The translations under genes were made by a program, and so were the position numbers. Below, piece by piece: positions 25,945 to 33,882 of a stretch of DNA of 64,000 nt (within the stretch, counting starts at the first letter, position 1; the number at the start of each line of letters is the position of its first letter). The notes beneath the pieces are model-generated. The model made no database searches, was not told the origin of the DNA, and saw only the letters and a program-made list of their open reading frames with translations. The DNA is from VFMC01 sp040380855 (GTDB taxonomy: Bacteria; Actinomycetota; Acidimicrobiia; Acidimicrobiales; Ilumatobacteraceae), in contig JBEIIG010000012.1 in the NCBI GenBank assembly GCA_040380855.1, positions 4,775 through 68,774 on the forward strand. Reading direction: 5' to 3'.

Positions 25945-27450
25945 ATGCGAACCACTCCCATCTCACGTCGGATGGCGCTCGCCGGCGCCGCACTGCTGAT
26001 CGGCCTCACTGCCTGCGGGTCGCCCACCGACTCGGCGTCGACCGCCACGGTCGCCACTGCACCCACGTCGGTCGACTCGCCTGCGGTCATCCGGGTCGCC
26101 GGTGCGGCGGGGTCCGGCAACGTCTCCGCCGCCACCGACGCGATGCCGACGGCGGGGAGCAAGATGATGATGCCGATGGACATCACGTACGTGTTCGCCG
26201 CTGAAGCGCCCGATTTCAGCGCACCGGCAGGCGCCTGGTCGTTCCCGTCGGGGGCGGCGGCGACGCCCGAGCAGGTGGCCGCCATCGCCGCAGCGCTCGG
26301 CGTGCAGGGCGAGGTGCGCCCGGTGGCGCCCGACCTGGGTGGTGGGTTCATGGTCGGCCCCGACGACTGGTCGGGCCCCACCCTCACCGTGTCGGCCGAT
26401 CCGACCCTGGGTTGGTGGTACAACCCGGGCCCGTCGGCCGTGGTGTCGGTGCCCGACTGTGCCATCGCCGTCGACCCGGTTTCGATCGACACGGTTCCTG
26501 CCGATGCTCCTGCCGCCACGGACGCAACCAAGATTGCGCCCTGCCCCGAGCCGCAGCCACCGGCCGACGTGCCGACCGCAGCCGCCGCCGAGGAGTCGGC
26601 ACGCGCGCTGTTCGCCTCACTGGGCATCGATCTCGGCCGGTACGAACTCGAGACCTACGCCGACGAGTGGGGTGCCAGCGTGACGGCCTGGCTGGTGCTC
26701 GACGGCATGCGCACCCCGATGGCCACCTCGATCGGGTTCGGTGCCGAAGGTGCGGTCACCTGGGCCAGCGGATTCCTGGCAGCGCCCCAGCGAGGCGACG
26801 ACTACCCGCGCATCACCGTCGACGAGGCAATCGCACGGCTGAACGACCAGGCCGACCAGTGGATGTACCCGATGGCCACCGCTCGCGGTGGGGTGGCCAT
26901 GGGTGCGCCGATCGCTGTCTCGGCCGCCGCGCCGATGCCGCCCGACACGATGCCGCCCGACACGATGCCGCCCGACACGATGCCCGTTCCCGAGCCGGTC
27001 GTCGTCACGTTCACCGCGGTGAAGCCGTCGCTCGAGATGATCTGGTCCGACGACGGCACCGTGTGGCTGCTGCCCGGCTATGCCTTCACCTCGTCCGACG
27101 GGGGCACCTACTCGGTGATCGCCGTCACCGACGAGTACCTCCAGCAGGTGCAGCCCGATGTACTGCCCGTCGACACGGTGGTGATGCCGAGTCCCGGCGA
27201 CACCACCGTGGTCGTCGAACCGGCACCGTCCGACCCGGGTGAGGCATCGATGTCGCTCGACGAGGTCGCTGCCCTGGTGGTGGGTCTGGCGGAGGCCGAC
27301 GCCGTGGCCGCAGCCCAGGGCGCCGGTATCGCCCTACGCGTGGTGCGGGTCGACGGTGTCGACCAGCAGATGACCATGGACTACCGCCTCGATCGCTTCA
27401 ACGTCGCCGTCGAGGGCGGCGTCGTCACCGCGGTGCTCTCGAACGGCTGA
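25945..27450 (+). CDS. Large lipoprotein of unknown function between ftsY and ffh
   Basis: This 501-residue protein has no recognised family. An N-terminal signal with lipobox LTAC (Cys about residue 24) makes it a predicted lipoprotein. A globular domain of about 280 residues shares a repeated pattern of acidic and Trp-rich beta segments (GGFMVGPDDWSGPTLTVSAD, ASVTAWLVLDGM). A PPDTM tandem repeat linker follows, then a C-terminal part that includes a possible inhibitor-like helix (ALRVVRVDGVDQQMTMDY). It interrupts an otherwise conserved SRP gene neighbourhood, so it may be lineage-specific. Confidence 0.75.
   Translation: MRTTPISRRMALAGAALLIGLTACGSPTDSASTATVATAPTSVDSPAVIRVAGAAGSGNVSAATDAMPTAGSKMMMPMDITYVFAAEAPDFSAPAGAWSFPSGAAATPEQVAAIAAALGVQGEVRPVAPDLGGGFMVGPDDWSGPTLTVSADPTLGWWYNPGPSAVVSVPDCAIAVDPVSIDTVPADAPAATDATKIAPCPEPQPPADVPTAAAAEESARALFASLGIDLGRYELETYADEWGASVTAWLVLDGMRTPMATSIGFGAEGAVTWASGFLAAPQRGDDYPRITVDEAIARLNDQADQWMYPMATARGGVAMGAPIAVSAAAPMPPDTMPPDTMPPDTMPVPEPVVVTFTAVKPSLEMIWSDDGTVWLLPGYAFTSSDGGTYSVIAVTDEYLQQVQPDVLPVDTVVMPSPGDTTVVVEPAPSDPGEASMSLDEVAALVVGLAEADAVAAAQGAGIALRVVRVDGVDQQMTMDYRLDRFNVAVEGGVVTAVLSNG
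26941..26985. repeat. 15-bp coding tandem repeat (3 copies, PPDTM)
   Basis: Three copies of cccgacacgatgccg (the last ends ccc) at 26941-26955, 26956-26970 and 26971-26985 encode the PPDTM linker of the lipoprotein. The in-frame unit allows length change without frameshift. Confidence 0.92.
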
Positions 27451-27488
27451 CACCCTCATCGCGCCGGGGTGGGTAGCCTCGGGGGACC

Positions 27489-28919
27489 ATGTTCGATTCG
27501 CTGTCGTCACGCCTCGAAGGCGTCATAAAGAAGATCCGAGGCAAGGGCCGCCTCAGCGAGGCCGATGTCGACGAGGTCCTGAAAGAGATCCGCACGGCGC
27601 TGCTCGAAGCCGACGTGAACGTCGGGGTCGTGCGCGACGTCGTCGCTCGTATCCGCGACCAGGCGGTGGGCGTGGCCCGCAGCCAGGCGCTCGACCCGGG
27701 CCAGCAGGTCGTCAAGATCGTCAACGCCGAACTCACCGCCATGCTGGGCGGCGAGACCCTGAAGATCACCTACGCCAGTCGTCCGCCCACCGTGGTGCTG
27801 ATGGCGGGTCTGCAGGGTTCGGGCAAGACCACCAACTCGGCCAAGTTGGCCCGCTGGTTCAAGAGCCAGGGCCGCCAGCCGTTGCTGGTGGGCGCCGATC
27901 TCCAGCGACCGGCTGCCGTCGAGCAGTTGCGCACCCTCGGCCGTCAGATCGACGTGCCGGTGTTCAGCGAACCGGGCGACCCCGTGGCCACGGCCGGTCG
28001 TGGTGTGGCCGAGGCCCGCCGCCTCGGCCGCGACGTGGTGATCGTCGACACCGCCGGTCGTCTGTCGATCGACACCGAGATGATGGAGCAGGTGCGCCGC
28101 ATCAGCGAAACGGTGCAGCCGCACTACACCTTCTTGGTGATCGACGCGATGACCGGTCAGGACGCCGTGGGTGTGGCCGAGGCGTTCCACCACACCCTCG
28201 CCATCGACGGTGTCATCATGTCGAAGCTCGACGGCGACGCCCGCGGTGGTGCGGCACTGAGCGTGAAAGAGGTCATCGGTCGGCCGATCGCATTCGCGTC
28301 GACGGGTGAGAAGGTCAGCGAGTTCGAGCAGTTCCACCCCGACCGCATGGCGGGCCGCATCCTGGGCATGGGCGACATGCTCACCCTCATCGAGCAGGCC
28401 GAGCAGGCGTTCGAGAAGGATCAGGCCGAGGCCGCCGCAGAGAAGCTGTTGGAGGGCGAGTTCACCCTCGACGACTTCCTCGAACAGATGCAGCAACTGA
28501 AGAAGATGGGCCCGCTCGGCAACGTGCTCGGGATGATGCCCGGGATGCCGAAGGAACTGAAGGGCGCCGAGATCGGCGACGACCAGCTCAAGCCCGTCGA
28601 GGCGATCATCCGCTCGATGACCCCGCTCGAGCGACGCAAGCCCGAGATCATCAACGGCAGCCGCCGCACCCGTATCGCCAACGGCAGCGGCACCACCGTG
28701 GCCGACGTGAACCGCCTGGTGAAGCAGTTCGGCGAGATGCAGAAGATGATGAAGCGCATGGGTGCCATGGGGATGGGGCGGCCCGGCAAGAAGGGCAAGA
28801 AGGGCAAAGGCGGTCGGGTGATGCCCTCGGCGATGCCCGGAATGGGCGGAATGCCCGGCCTGCCGCCGGGAATGCCCGGTCTACCGGGGATGCCCGGCGG
28901 GTTTCCCGGCCAGCGCTGA
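27489..28919 (+). CDS. ffh: Signal recognition particle protein Ffh (SRP54)
   Basis: The 476-residue SRP GTPase binds signal sequences and 4.5S RNA. The N domain is followed by the G domain with GLQGSGKTTNSAKLA, GADLQRPAAVEQL, IVDTAGRLSIDTEM and MSKLDGDARGGAAL. The M domain (after residue 300) includes FTLDDFLEQMQQLKKMGPL and ends in a Gly/Met/Pro-rich tail of PGM repeats. The ATG at 27489 lies 9 nt after TAGCCT (27474-27479). It heads the rpsP-khpA-rimM-trmD-rplS block. Confidence 0.97.
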   Translation: MFDSLSSRLEGVIKKIRGKGRLSEADVDEVLKEIRTALLEADVNVGVVRDVVARIRDQAVGVARSQALDPGQQVVKIVNAELTAMLGGETLKITYASRPPTVVLMAGLQGSGKTTNSAKLARWFKSQGRQPLLVGADLQRPAAVEQLRTLGRQIDVPVFSEPGDPVATAGRGVAEARRLGRDVVIVDTAGRLSIDTEMMEQVRRISETVQPHYTFLVIDAMTGQDAVGVAEAFHHTLAIDGVIMSKLDGDARGGAALSVKEVIGRPIAFASTGEKVSEFEQFHPDRMAGRILGMGDMLTLIEQAEQAFEKDQAEAAAEKLLEGEFTLDDFLEQMQQLKKMGPLGNVLGMMPGMPKELKGAEIGDDQLKPVEAIIRSMTPLERRKPEIINGSRRTRIANGSGTTVADVNRLVKQFGEMQKMMKRMGAMGMGRPGKKGKKGKGGRVMPSAMPGMGGMPGLPPGMPGLPGMPGGFPGQR

Positions 28920-29001
28920 ACCCGGTGGCAGTGAAGGTGCGCGGAAGGCCTTCTGGCCGCTATCCTCGCACGGTTGGATTTCGCAAGGAGTGCATGACCG
29001 C

Positions 29002-29274
29002 ATGGCAGTGAAGCTTCGCCTCACCCGAGTTGGCAAGAAGAAGCAGCCGCAGTATCGCGTTGTCGCGGCCGACAGCCGTGCGGCCCGCGACGGCCGCTTC
29101 ATCCAGATCATCGGCACCTACAACCCGCGCACCGAGCCGTCGACCATCTCGATCGACAGCGACAAGGCCGTGAAGTGGCTGATGGAGGGCGCTCAGCCCA
29201 CCGAGCGGGTGAAGAAGCTGCTCGAGGCCTCGGGCGCCTGGGAGGCGTTCACCGCGGCCAAGGCTGCCAAGTGA
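29002..29274 (+). CDS. rpsP: 30S ribosomal protein S16
   Basis: The 90-residue protein starts MAVKLRLTRVGKKKQPQYRV and contains DSRAARDGRFIQIIGTYNP, the S16 signature. An AAGGAG lies 11 nt before the ATG, and an in-frame GTG at 28990 is possible but atypical. TATCCT at 28961-28966 is a likely -10 box, giving a short leader. Confidence 0.97.
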   Translation: MAVKLRLTRVGKKKQPQYRVVAADSRAARDGRFIQIIGTYNPRTEPSTISIDSDKAVKWLMEGAQPTERVKKLLEASGAWEAFTAAKAAK

Positions 29275-29281
29275 CGCGCTG

Positions 29282-29548
29282 ATGAGCGCCGACACCGAGG
29301 CATTGGCGGCACCGATCGCCATCGCCGTTCTGCAGCACATCGTCACCTCCATGGTCGACCAGCCCGATGCGGTTCGCGTCGAGAGCACCACGGGTCGCAA
29401 CCGCGTTCGTCTCGAGGTCACCGTCGGCGACGGCGATCTCGGCCGCGTCATCGGCCGCCGGGGCCGCACCGCGCAGAGCATCCGCACGGTCGTGCGTGCT
29501 GCTGCCGTGCGCGACGGCGTCGAGGTCGACGTCGACTTCGTCGACTGA
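29282..29548 (+). CDS. khpA: KH-domain RNA-binding protein KhpA
   Basis: The 88-residue protein is a single KH domain with the GDLGRVIGRRGRTAQSIRTV loop (a GxxG motif, here GRRG). The KhpA gene sits between rpsP and rimM in most Gram-positive bacteria, where the protein acts as an RNA chaperone affecting cell division and sRNA function. It starts 7 bp after rpsP. Confidence 0.9.
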   Translation: MSADTEALAAPIAIAVLQHIVTSMVDQPDAVRVESTTGRNRVRLEVTVGDGDLGRVIGRRGRTAQSIRTVVRAAAVRDGVEVDVDFVD

Positions 29549-29557
29549 CGGGTTCCG

Positions 29558-30040
29558 ATGAGCCTGCCCGACGGGCTGCTCGAGGTGGGCCGTATCAGCC
29601 GGGCCCACGGTGTGAAGGGCGCACTGGTGGTGCGCCTCGACTCCGATCGCACCGAGCGCCTGGCGGCTGGCGCTCGCCTGTTCGACGGCCAGCGATGGCT
29701 CACGGTCGAATCGGCGCGACGTCAGCCCGAGCGCAAGTGGGTGGTGCAGTTCGCCGAGGTGCACGACCGCACCCAGGCCGAGTCGATGAACGGCCGGTCG
29801 TTGTGGGCCGAACCGGTCGACGATCCCGATGCGCTCTGGGTGCACGAGTTGATCGGCGCCCGAGTGGTCGACGCCCAGGGGGTCGACCGCGGCGCGTGTG
29901 TCGCCGTGATCGACAACCCGGCCAACGACCTGCTCGAACTCGACACCGGTCACCTGGTGCCGGTCACGTTCGTGGTCCGTCTCGCCGACGGCATCATCCA
30001 CGTCGATACCCCCGACGGGTTGTTCGACCTCCTCGGCTGA
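29558..30040 (+). CDS. rimM: 16S rRNA processing protein RimM
   Basis: The 160-residue 30S maturation factor contacts S19. The N-terminal RimM domain shows LEVGRISRAHGVKGALVVR, and the PRC-barrel domain shows DALWVHELIGARVVDAQG and LLELDTGHLVPVTFV. It is co-directional with khpA and rpsP, with a 9-bp gap. The trmD gene usually follows directly, but here a short opposite-strand gene intervenes. Confidence 0.92.
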   Translation: MSLPDGLLEVGRISRAHGVKGALVVRLDSDRTERLAAGARLFDGQRWLTVESARRQPERKWVVQFAEVHDRTQAESMNGRSLWAEPVDDPDALWVHELIGARVVDAQGVDRGACVAVIDNPANDLLELDTGHLVPVTFVVRLADGIIHVDTPDGLFDLLG

Positions 30041-30051
30041 GCGCTGGTGTT

Positions 30052-30369
30052 CTAGCGCCGGGTCGGCAACGCGTCGACGGCGACGACGGCCGAGCAGGGG
30101 AGTGGGCCGTACAGATGGGGAAATGGTTCGGGGGCATCGCCCACGTGCTCGAACAGCACCGGTGAGCCGACCACCGCCTCGTCGACGTGCAGCAGCACCA
30201 GGTTCGCCACACCGCGGTAGAAGCGATCGAGCACGCCGTCCACCTGCGCAGCGGTGCAGAGGTGGATGAAGCCCACATCAGCCAGCTCCATCCCGATCGT
30301 CGACGCGGTGTACTCGCCCATGGACTGTGCGGCGCGCCAGCGGGCTTCGTCGGCGATGTGGAACAGCAT
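30052..30369 (-). CDS. DUF952 family protein
   Basis: The 105-residue protein starts MLFHIADEARWRAAQSMGEY and contains FIHLCTAAQVDGVLDRFYRG, the DUF952 pattern (glutathione S-transferase-like or ADP-ribosyl-like in some annotations; role unproven). It is encoded opposite to its neighbours, inserted between rimM and trmD, and its ATG is only 19 bp from the divergent trmD GTG. Its presence splits the usual rimM-trmD operon, so trmD must have its own promoter. Confidence 0.8.
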   Translation of the reverse strand: MLFHIADEARWRAAQSMGEYTASTIGMELADVGFIHLCTAAQVDGVLDRFYRGVANLVLLHVDEAVVGSPVLFEHVGDAPEPFPHLYGPLPCSAVVAVDALPTRR

Positions 30370-30388
30370 CGCCCTAGGCTTGCACGCC

Positions 30389-31138
30389 GTGCGCGTCGAC
30401 GTGTTCACCATCTTCCCGAACCTGGTCGACGACTTCTGCCGCGAGAGCCTGCTCGGCAAGTCGCGCGTGGCCGGCCTGCTCGACCTGCGCCTGCACGACC
30501 TGCGCGAACACACCGCCGATGTGCACCGCAGTGTCGACGACACCCCGTTCGGCGGCGGCGCAGGCATGGTGATGAAGCCCGAGCCGATCTTCGCCTCGGT
30601 CGAGGCGGCCGCCCCACCGCGCCCGCTCTACCTGCTCGGCCCCGGTGGCCGCCGGTTCGACCAGGCAATGGCCGCGGAACTGGCAGCGACGGCCGATGGG
30701 CCCTCGGGCGGCTTCAGCCTGCTGTGCGGCCGCTACGAGGGCATCGACCACCGGGTGCGCGAGCACCTCGTCGACGGCGAGCTGAGCGTGGGCGACGTGG
30801 TGCTGAGCGGTGGCGAGGTGGCCGCCTGCCTGGTGATCGAGGCCGTCACTCGGCTGCTGCCCGGGGCGATGGGCAACACCGTCAGCCCCGTCACCGAGAG
30901 TTTCGGCACCCACGGCCTGCTCGAAGAACCGCAGTACACCCGGCCCGCCGAGTTCCGTGGCTGGCCCGTTCCCGACGTGTTGCGCAGCGGCGACCACGGA
31001 CGCGTCGAGCGTTGGCGCACCGCGCAGGCACTGCACCGCACCCTGCGGTACCGCCCCGACCTGATCGAGGCCCGCGGCGGACTGAGCACTGCCGAACAGC
31101 GCCTGTTGGAAGAGTTCCCCTCCGTCGCCTATCCTTAA
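30389..31138 (+). CDS. trmD: tRNA (guanine(37)-N(1))-methyltransferase
   Basis: The 249-residue enzyme methylates G37 of tRNA to prevent frameshifting. It begins RVDVFTIFPNLVDDFC and carries the SPOUT knot segments LLGPGGRRFDQAMA, LLCGRYEGIDHRVRE and GDVVLSGGEVAACLVIEA. The start GTG at 30389 is 8 nt after TAGGCT (30375-30380), so it is probably leaderless. A longer frame upstream overlaps the divergent DUF952 gene and is not used. Confidence 0.95.
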   Translation: MRVDVFTIFPNLVDDFCRESLLGKSRVAGLLDLRLHDLREHTADVHRSVDDTPFGGGAGMVMKPEPIFASVEAAAPPRPLYLLGPGGRRFDQAMAAELAATADGPSGGFSLLCGRYEGIDHRVREHLVDGELSVGDVVLSGGEVAACLVIEAVTRLLPGAMGNTVSPVTESFGTHGLLEEPQYTRPAEFRGWPVPDVLRSGDHGRVERWRTAQALHRTLRYRPDLIEARGGLSTAEQRLLEEFPSVAYP

Positions 31139-31174
31139 CCGTTCCCACTCCTCGGCCAGCAGGATGTTCGCGCC

Positions 31175-31522
31175 ATGAAGTCCACCGATCTCATCGACAA
31201 CCAGTCCCTCCGCACCGACCTCCCCGAGTTCGGCCCCGGCGATGAGGTGAAGGTGCACGTGAAGGTGGTCGAGGGCAACAAAGAGCGCGTCCAGATCTTC
31301 CAGGGCAACATCATCCGTCGCCAGGGCAGCGGCCTGTCCGAGACCTACACGGTCCGCAAGGTCAGCTACGGCGTCGGTGTCGAGCGCACCTTCCCGGTGC
31401 ACACCCCCACGGTGGCCAAGCTCGAGGTGCTGAAGAAGGGCGACGTGCGTCGTGCCAAGCTCTACTACCTGCGCGATCGCTCGGGCAAGGCTGCCAAGAT
31501 CAAGGAAAAGCGCGAGGCCTAA
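31175..31522 (+). CDS. rplS: 50S ribosomal protein L19
   Basis: The 115-residue protein has LPEFGPGDEVKVHVKVVEG, ERVQIFQGNIIRRQGSGLS, ETYTVRKVSYGVGVERTFP and the ending RRAKLYYLRDRSGKAAKI, all typical of L19. It lies 36 bp after trmD. TATCCT inside the end of trmD could start an extra rplS transcript. Confidence 0.97.
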   Translation: MKSTDLIDNQSLRTDLPEFGPGDEVKVHVKVVEGNKERVQIFQGNIIRRQGSGLSETYTVRKVSYGVGVERTFPVHTPTVAKLEVLKKGDVRRAKLYYLRDRSGKAAKIKEKREA

Positions 31523-31564
31523 GCCTCGCGTCGGCTCCGGTGTCGGTGTCGAGAAGGCACCCCG

Positions 31565-31864
31565 TTGAGTTCTGACGATCTCGAGAACTTCGAGGCCGAG
31601 CGAGAGCTCCAACTCGCGCACGAGTACCAGGCGGTGGCGGCAATGTTCCGCTACGCCGTCGAGACCGAGCGCCGGTTCTATCTGGCGAACGATGTGAAGC
31701 TCACCGTCACCGGTGACAGCGCTCGCCCGTTGATCGAGGTGGAGTTGAGCGACGCGTGGGTCTGGGACATGTACCGCAAGAGCCGATTCGTGCCCAAGGT
31801 GCGGGTGATGACGTTCAAGGACGTCAACGTCGAGGAACTGCCGACGGGCGACCTGTCGATCTAG
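31565..31864 (+). CDS. DUF2469 family protein
   Basis: The 99-residue protein (SSDDLENFEAERELQLAHEY at the N terminus, then VWDMYRKSRFVPKVRVMTFKDVNVEEL) matches the actinobacterial DUF2469 family, found near rplS and rnhB in Mycobacterium. The start is a TTG at 31565 with GAGAAGG about 10 nt upstream. Neither lepB nor rnhB, which often stand before it, is present here. Function is unknown. Confidence 0.88.
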   Translation: MSSDDLENFEAERELQLAHEYQAVAAMFRYAVETERRFYLANDVKLTVTGDSARPLIEVELSDAWVWDMYRKSRFVPKVRVMTFKDVNVEELPTGDLSI

Positions 31865-32199
31865 CCCGCCAGGCGCGTGGTCGCTGGGGCGAGGACGAAG
31901 CGGCGCGGTGGTATCGGCGACAGGGGTTCGACGAAGTGGCCCGCAACTGGCGCTGTGCCGATGGTGAGATCGACCTGATCGTGCACCGCGACGGCCTCGT
32001 GGTGTTCGTCGAGGTGAAGGCCCGCGCCACCGACCGCTACGGCTCGCCGGCGCTGGCGGTCGACCACCGCAAGCAGCGACGGGTGCGCCGCCTGGCCGCA
32101 CGATGGCTCGCCGAGCACGATGCACCACGGTCGGCCATCCGCTTCGACGTCGTCGCTGTCACCGGCGCTCGCGTCGAGGTGTTCGAGGCCGCCTTCTGA
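31756..32199 (+). CDS. YraN-like (UPF0102) nuclease-fold protein, start uncertain
   Basis: The conserved part, GRWGEDEAARWYRRQGFDEVARNWR, then GEIDLIVHRDGLVVFVEVKAR, is a UPF0102/YraN domain with an Asp..ExK nuclease-like core. The only canonical start upstream of this block is GTG 31756, which would overlap the DUF2469 gene by 109 bp. The next canonical start, GTG 31936, would cut the first conserved helix. True initiation may be at a non-canonical codon near 31860. The position after DUF2469 agrees with actinobacterial synteny. Confidence 0.75.
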   Translation: MGLGHVPQEPIRAQGAGDDVQGRQRRGTADGRPVDLARQARGRWGEDEAARWYRRQGFDEVARNWRCADGEIDLIVHRDGLVVFVEVKARATDRYGSPALAVDHRKQRRVRRLAARWLAEHDAPRSAIRFDVVAVTGARVEVFEAAF

Positions 32200-32218
32200 A
32201 CGATCGATACGCGGGCGA

Positions 32219-32329
32219 TCAGCCGAAGATCGTCCAGGCCAGCAGCACGATCACGGCCACCACGGCAGCGCCGACGAAGAGGTAGTCGGTCGGTCGAGGT
32301 ACACGCTTGCGGTTCGGGTCGAATCCCAT
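32219..32329 (-). CDS. Small single-pass membrane protein (36 aa)
   Basis: The short frame encodes MGFDPNRKRVPRPTDYLFVG followed by a single hydrophobic helix (AAVVAVIVLLAWTIF). The basic N terminus suggests N-in topology. The start is divergent from the enoyl-CoA hydratase start across 22 bp, and GATACT lies 6 nt before the ATG, matching the leaderless pattern. It resembles small conserved actinobacterial membrane proteins, but no function can be named. Confidence 0.65.
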   Translation of the reverse strand: MGFDPNRKRVPRPTDYLFVGAAVVAVIVLLAWTIFG

Positions 32330-32351
32330 CTCGCCAGTATCGTCGCCCGAC

Positions 32352-33128
32352 ATGGAAACCATCGATGTCCAACGGGCCGACGGTGTGGTCACGATCACCC
32401 TCGACCGGCCGGCGAAGAAGAACGCGATCAACAGCGTGATGTGGGACGAACTGCTCGCCACCTTCCACGAGATCGCCGGATCGAGCGCCGACCGCGTGGT
32501 GGTGCTCACCGGTGCCGGTGGAGCGTTCTGTTCGGGCGCCGACCTCACCGGTGGCGGCACGGGTGGCCCCGAGCGGCACCAACTGGCGGCGATGCGCCAC
32601 GTGAGCTCGGTGTGCCTCGCCCAGGCGCGGCTGCCCCAGCCGATCATCGCCAAGGTGCGCGGTGTGGCTGTCGGGGCCGGCTGCAACATGGCCCTCGGGT
32701 GCGATCTGGTGGTGGCCAGCACCAACGCCCGCTTCTCGGAGATCTTCGCCCGTCGCGGGTTGTCGGTCGACTACGGCGGCACCTGGGTGCTGCCCCGTCT
32801 GGTGGGTATGCACAAGGCGAAGGAACTGGCGCTGTTCGCCGACATCATCGATGCCGCCGAGGCCGAGCGGATCGGCCTGGTGAACCGGGTGGTCGACGAC
32901 GCCGAGCTCGACGGGTTCGTCGACGACTGGGCACGTCGGCTGGCCGCCGGGCCTCCGATCGCGCTGGCGATGACCAAGCGGATGCTGAACAACTCGATGA
33001 ACGTCACCCTCGAAGAGGCACTCGACGACGAAGGCGTGGCGCAGACGGTGAACTTCTCCACCAAGGACACGATGGAGGCCATGTCGGCGTTCGTCGAGCG
33101 GCGCGAGCCGCGCTTCCAGGGCCGCTGA
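32352..33128 (+). CDS. Enoyl-CoA hydratase/isomerase family protein
   Basis: The 258-residue crotonase-fold enzyme shows ITLDRPAKKNAINSVM, the oxyanion-hole loops TGAGGAFCSGADL and VRGVAVGAGCNMALGCDLV, and RRGLSVDYGGTWVLPRLVG. Asp and not Glu lies in the position often catalytic in hydratases, so isomerase or other crotonase chemistry is possible. It is probably leaderless: TATCGT (32338-32343) lies 8 nt before the ATG. Confidence 0.85.
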   Translation: METIDVQRADGVVTITLDRPAKKNAINSVMWDELLATFHEIAGSSADRVVVLTGAGGAFCSGADLTGGGTGGPERHQLAAMRHVSSVCLAQARLPQPIIAKVRGVAVGAGCNMALGCDLVVASTNARFSEIFARRGLSVDYGGTWVLPRLVGMHKAKELALFADIIDAAEAERIGLVNRVVDDAELDGFVDDWARRLAAGPPIALAMTKRMLNNSMNVTLEEALDDEGVAQTVNFSTKDTMEAMSAFVERREPRFQGR

Positions 33129-33165
33129 CCGCGCCAGGGGGCCTCGGCTCACTAGCGTGGGTCGG

Positions 33166-33864
33166 GTGATGTCGAAGGCGGTCGTGCGCACACTGCTGCG
33201 TGCCGGTGCGGGTGTGGTGGCGGCGCTCTGTTGCCTTGCGCCCGGGCAGGTGGCCGCCGCCGATCTGCCCGAGCCCGTACCGGTGCCACCGCTGCCTGCG
33301 ATCGACCCGAGCGGTGTGGGGGCGGGCTCGGCCCCGTTGGTGCCGGTGCCGCCGGGCTGTGCCGCCCCGGGCCGCGAACAGGCGGTGTTCGTCGGCACGC
33401 TCGAGGCGCGCGATGCCACGACTGCCCGTTTCGCCATCGAGCGGGTGCGCTCGGGATCGGTCGACGGGTTTGCGCTCGACGGCCGGATCGACGTGTACTT
33501 CGGCGACGAGGTGCGCTTCCTCGGCGAAGGAACGAGCTACATCGTCGGGGCCGGTATCGACGTCGAACGGCGGGCGCTCGTGTCGACGGTGCGCGAGCCG
33601 GCGCCGCTGTTCGGCGGCAGCGAGGTGGCCGGCATCACCACCGGTGCCAGCGAGTGCCCCACCATCGACGACCCCATGCGCACCCTGCACGTCGACGGCT
33701 CCGATGTCGAGTCGGGTGTGCTGGCACCGCTGCGGGGCAACGGGGGCATGGTGCTGCGAGCGATCCTGCAGCCGCTGGGCGCGGCGCTGCTCGTCCTGCT
33801 CGGCCTGGTGGCCGTGAAGCATCTGCTGTTCGCGCTCGGACGCAGCTTGCGCGACCTGCGCTGA
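33166..33864 (+). CDS. Secreted/membrane-anchored protein, function unknown
   Basis: A signal-peptide-like N terminus (LLRAGAGVVAALCCLAPG) precedes a Pro-rich spacer and a domain of about 130 residues (EQAVFVGTLEARDATTARFAI, GRIDVYFGDEVRFLGEGTSY) containing paired Cys. A C-terminal membrane helix (GAALLVLLGLVAVKHLLFAL) ends in a basic tail, so the topology is a periplasmic domain anchored at the C terminus. GTG 33166 lies 7 nt after TAGCGT; ATG 33169 is the alternative start. Family not recognised. Confidence 0.7.
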   Translation: MMSKAVVRTLLRAGAGVVAALCCLAPGQVAAADLPEPVPVPPLPAIDPSGVGAGSAPLVPVPPGCAAPGREQAVFVGTLEARDATTARFAIERVRSGSVDGFALDGRIDVYFGDEVRFLGEGTSYIVGAGIDVERRALVSTVREPAPLFGGSEVAGITTGASECPTIDDPMRTLHVDGSDVESGVLAPLRGNGGMVLRAILQPLGAALLVLLGLVAVKHLLFALGRSLRDLR

Positions 33865-33882
33865 GTTGCCTCGACCTGCGGG

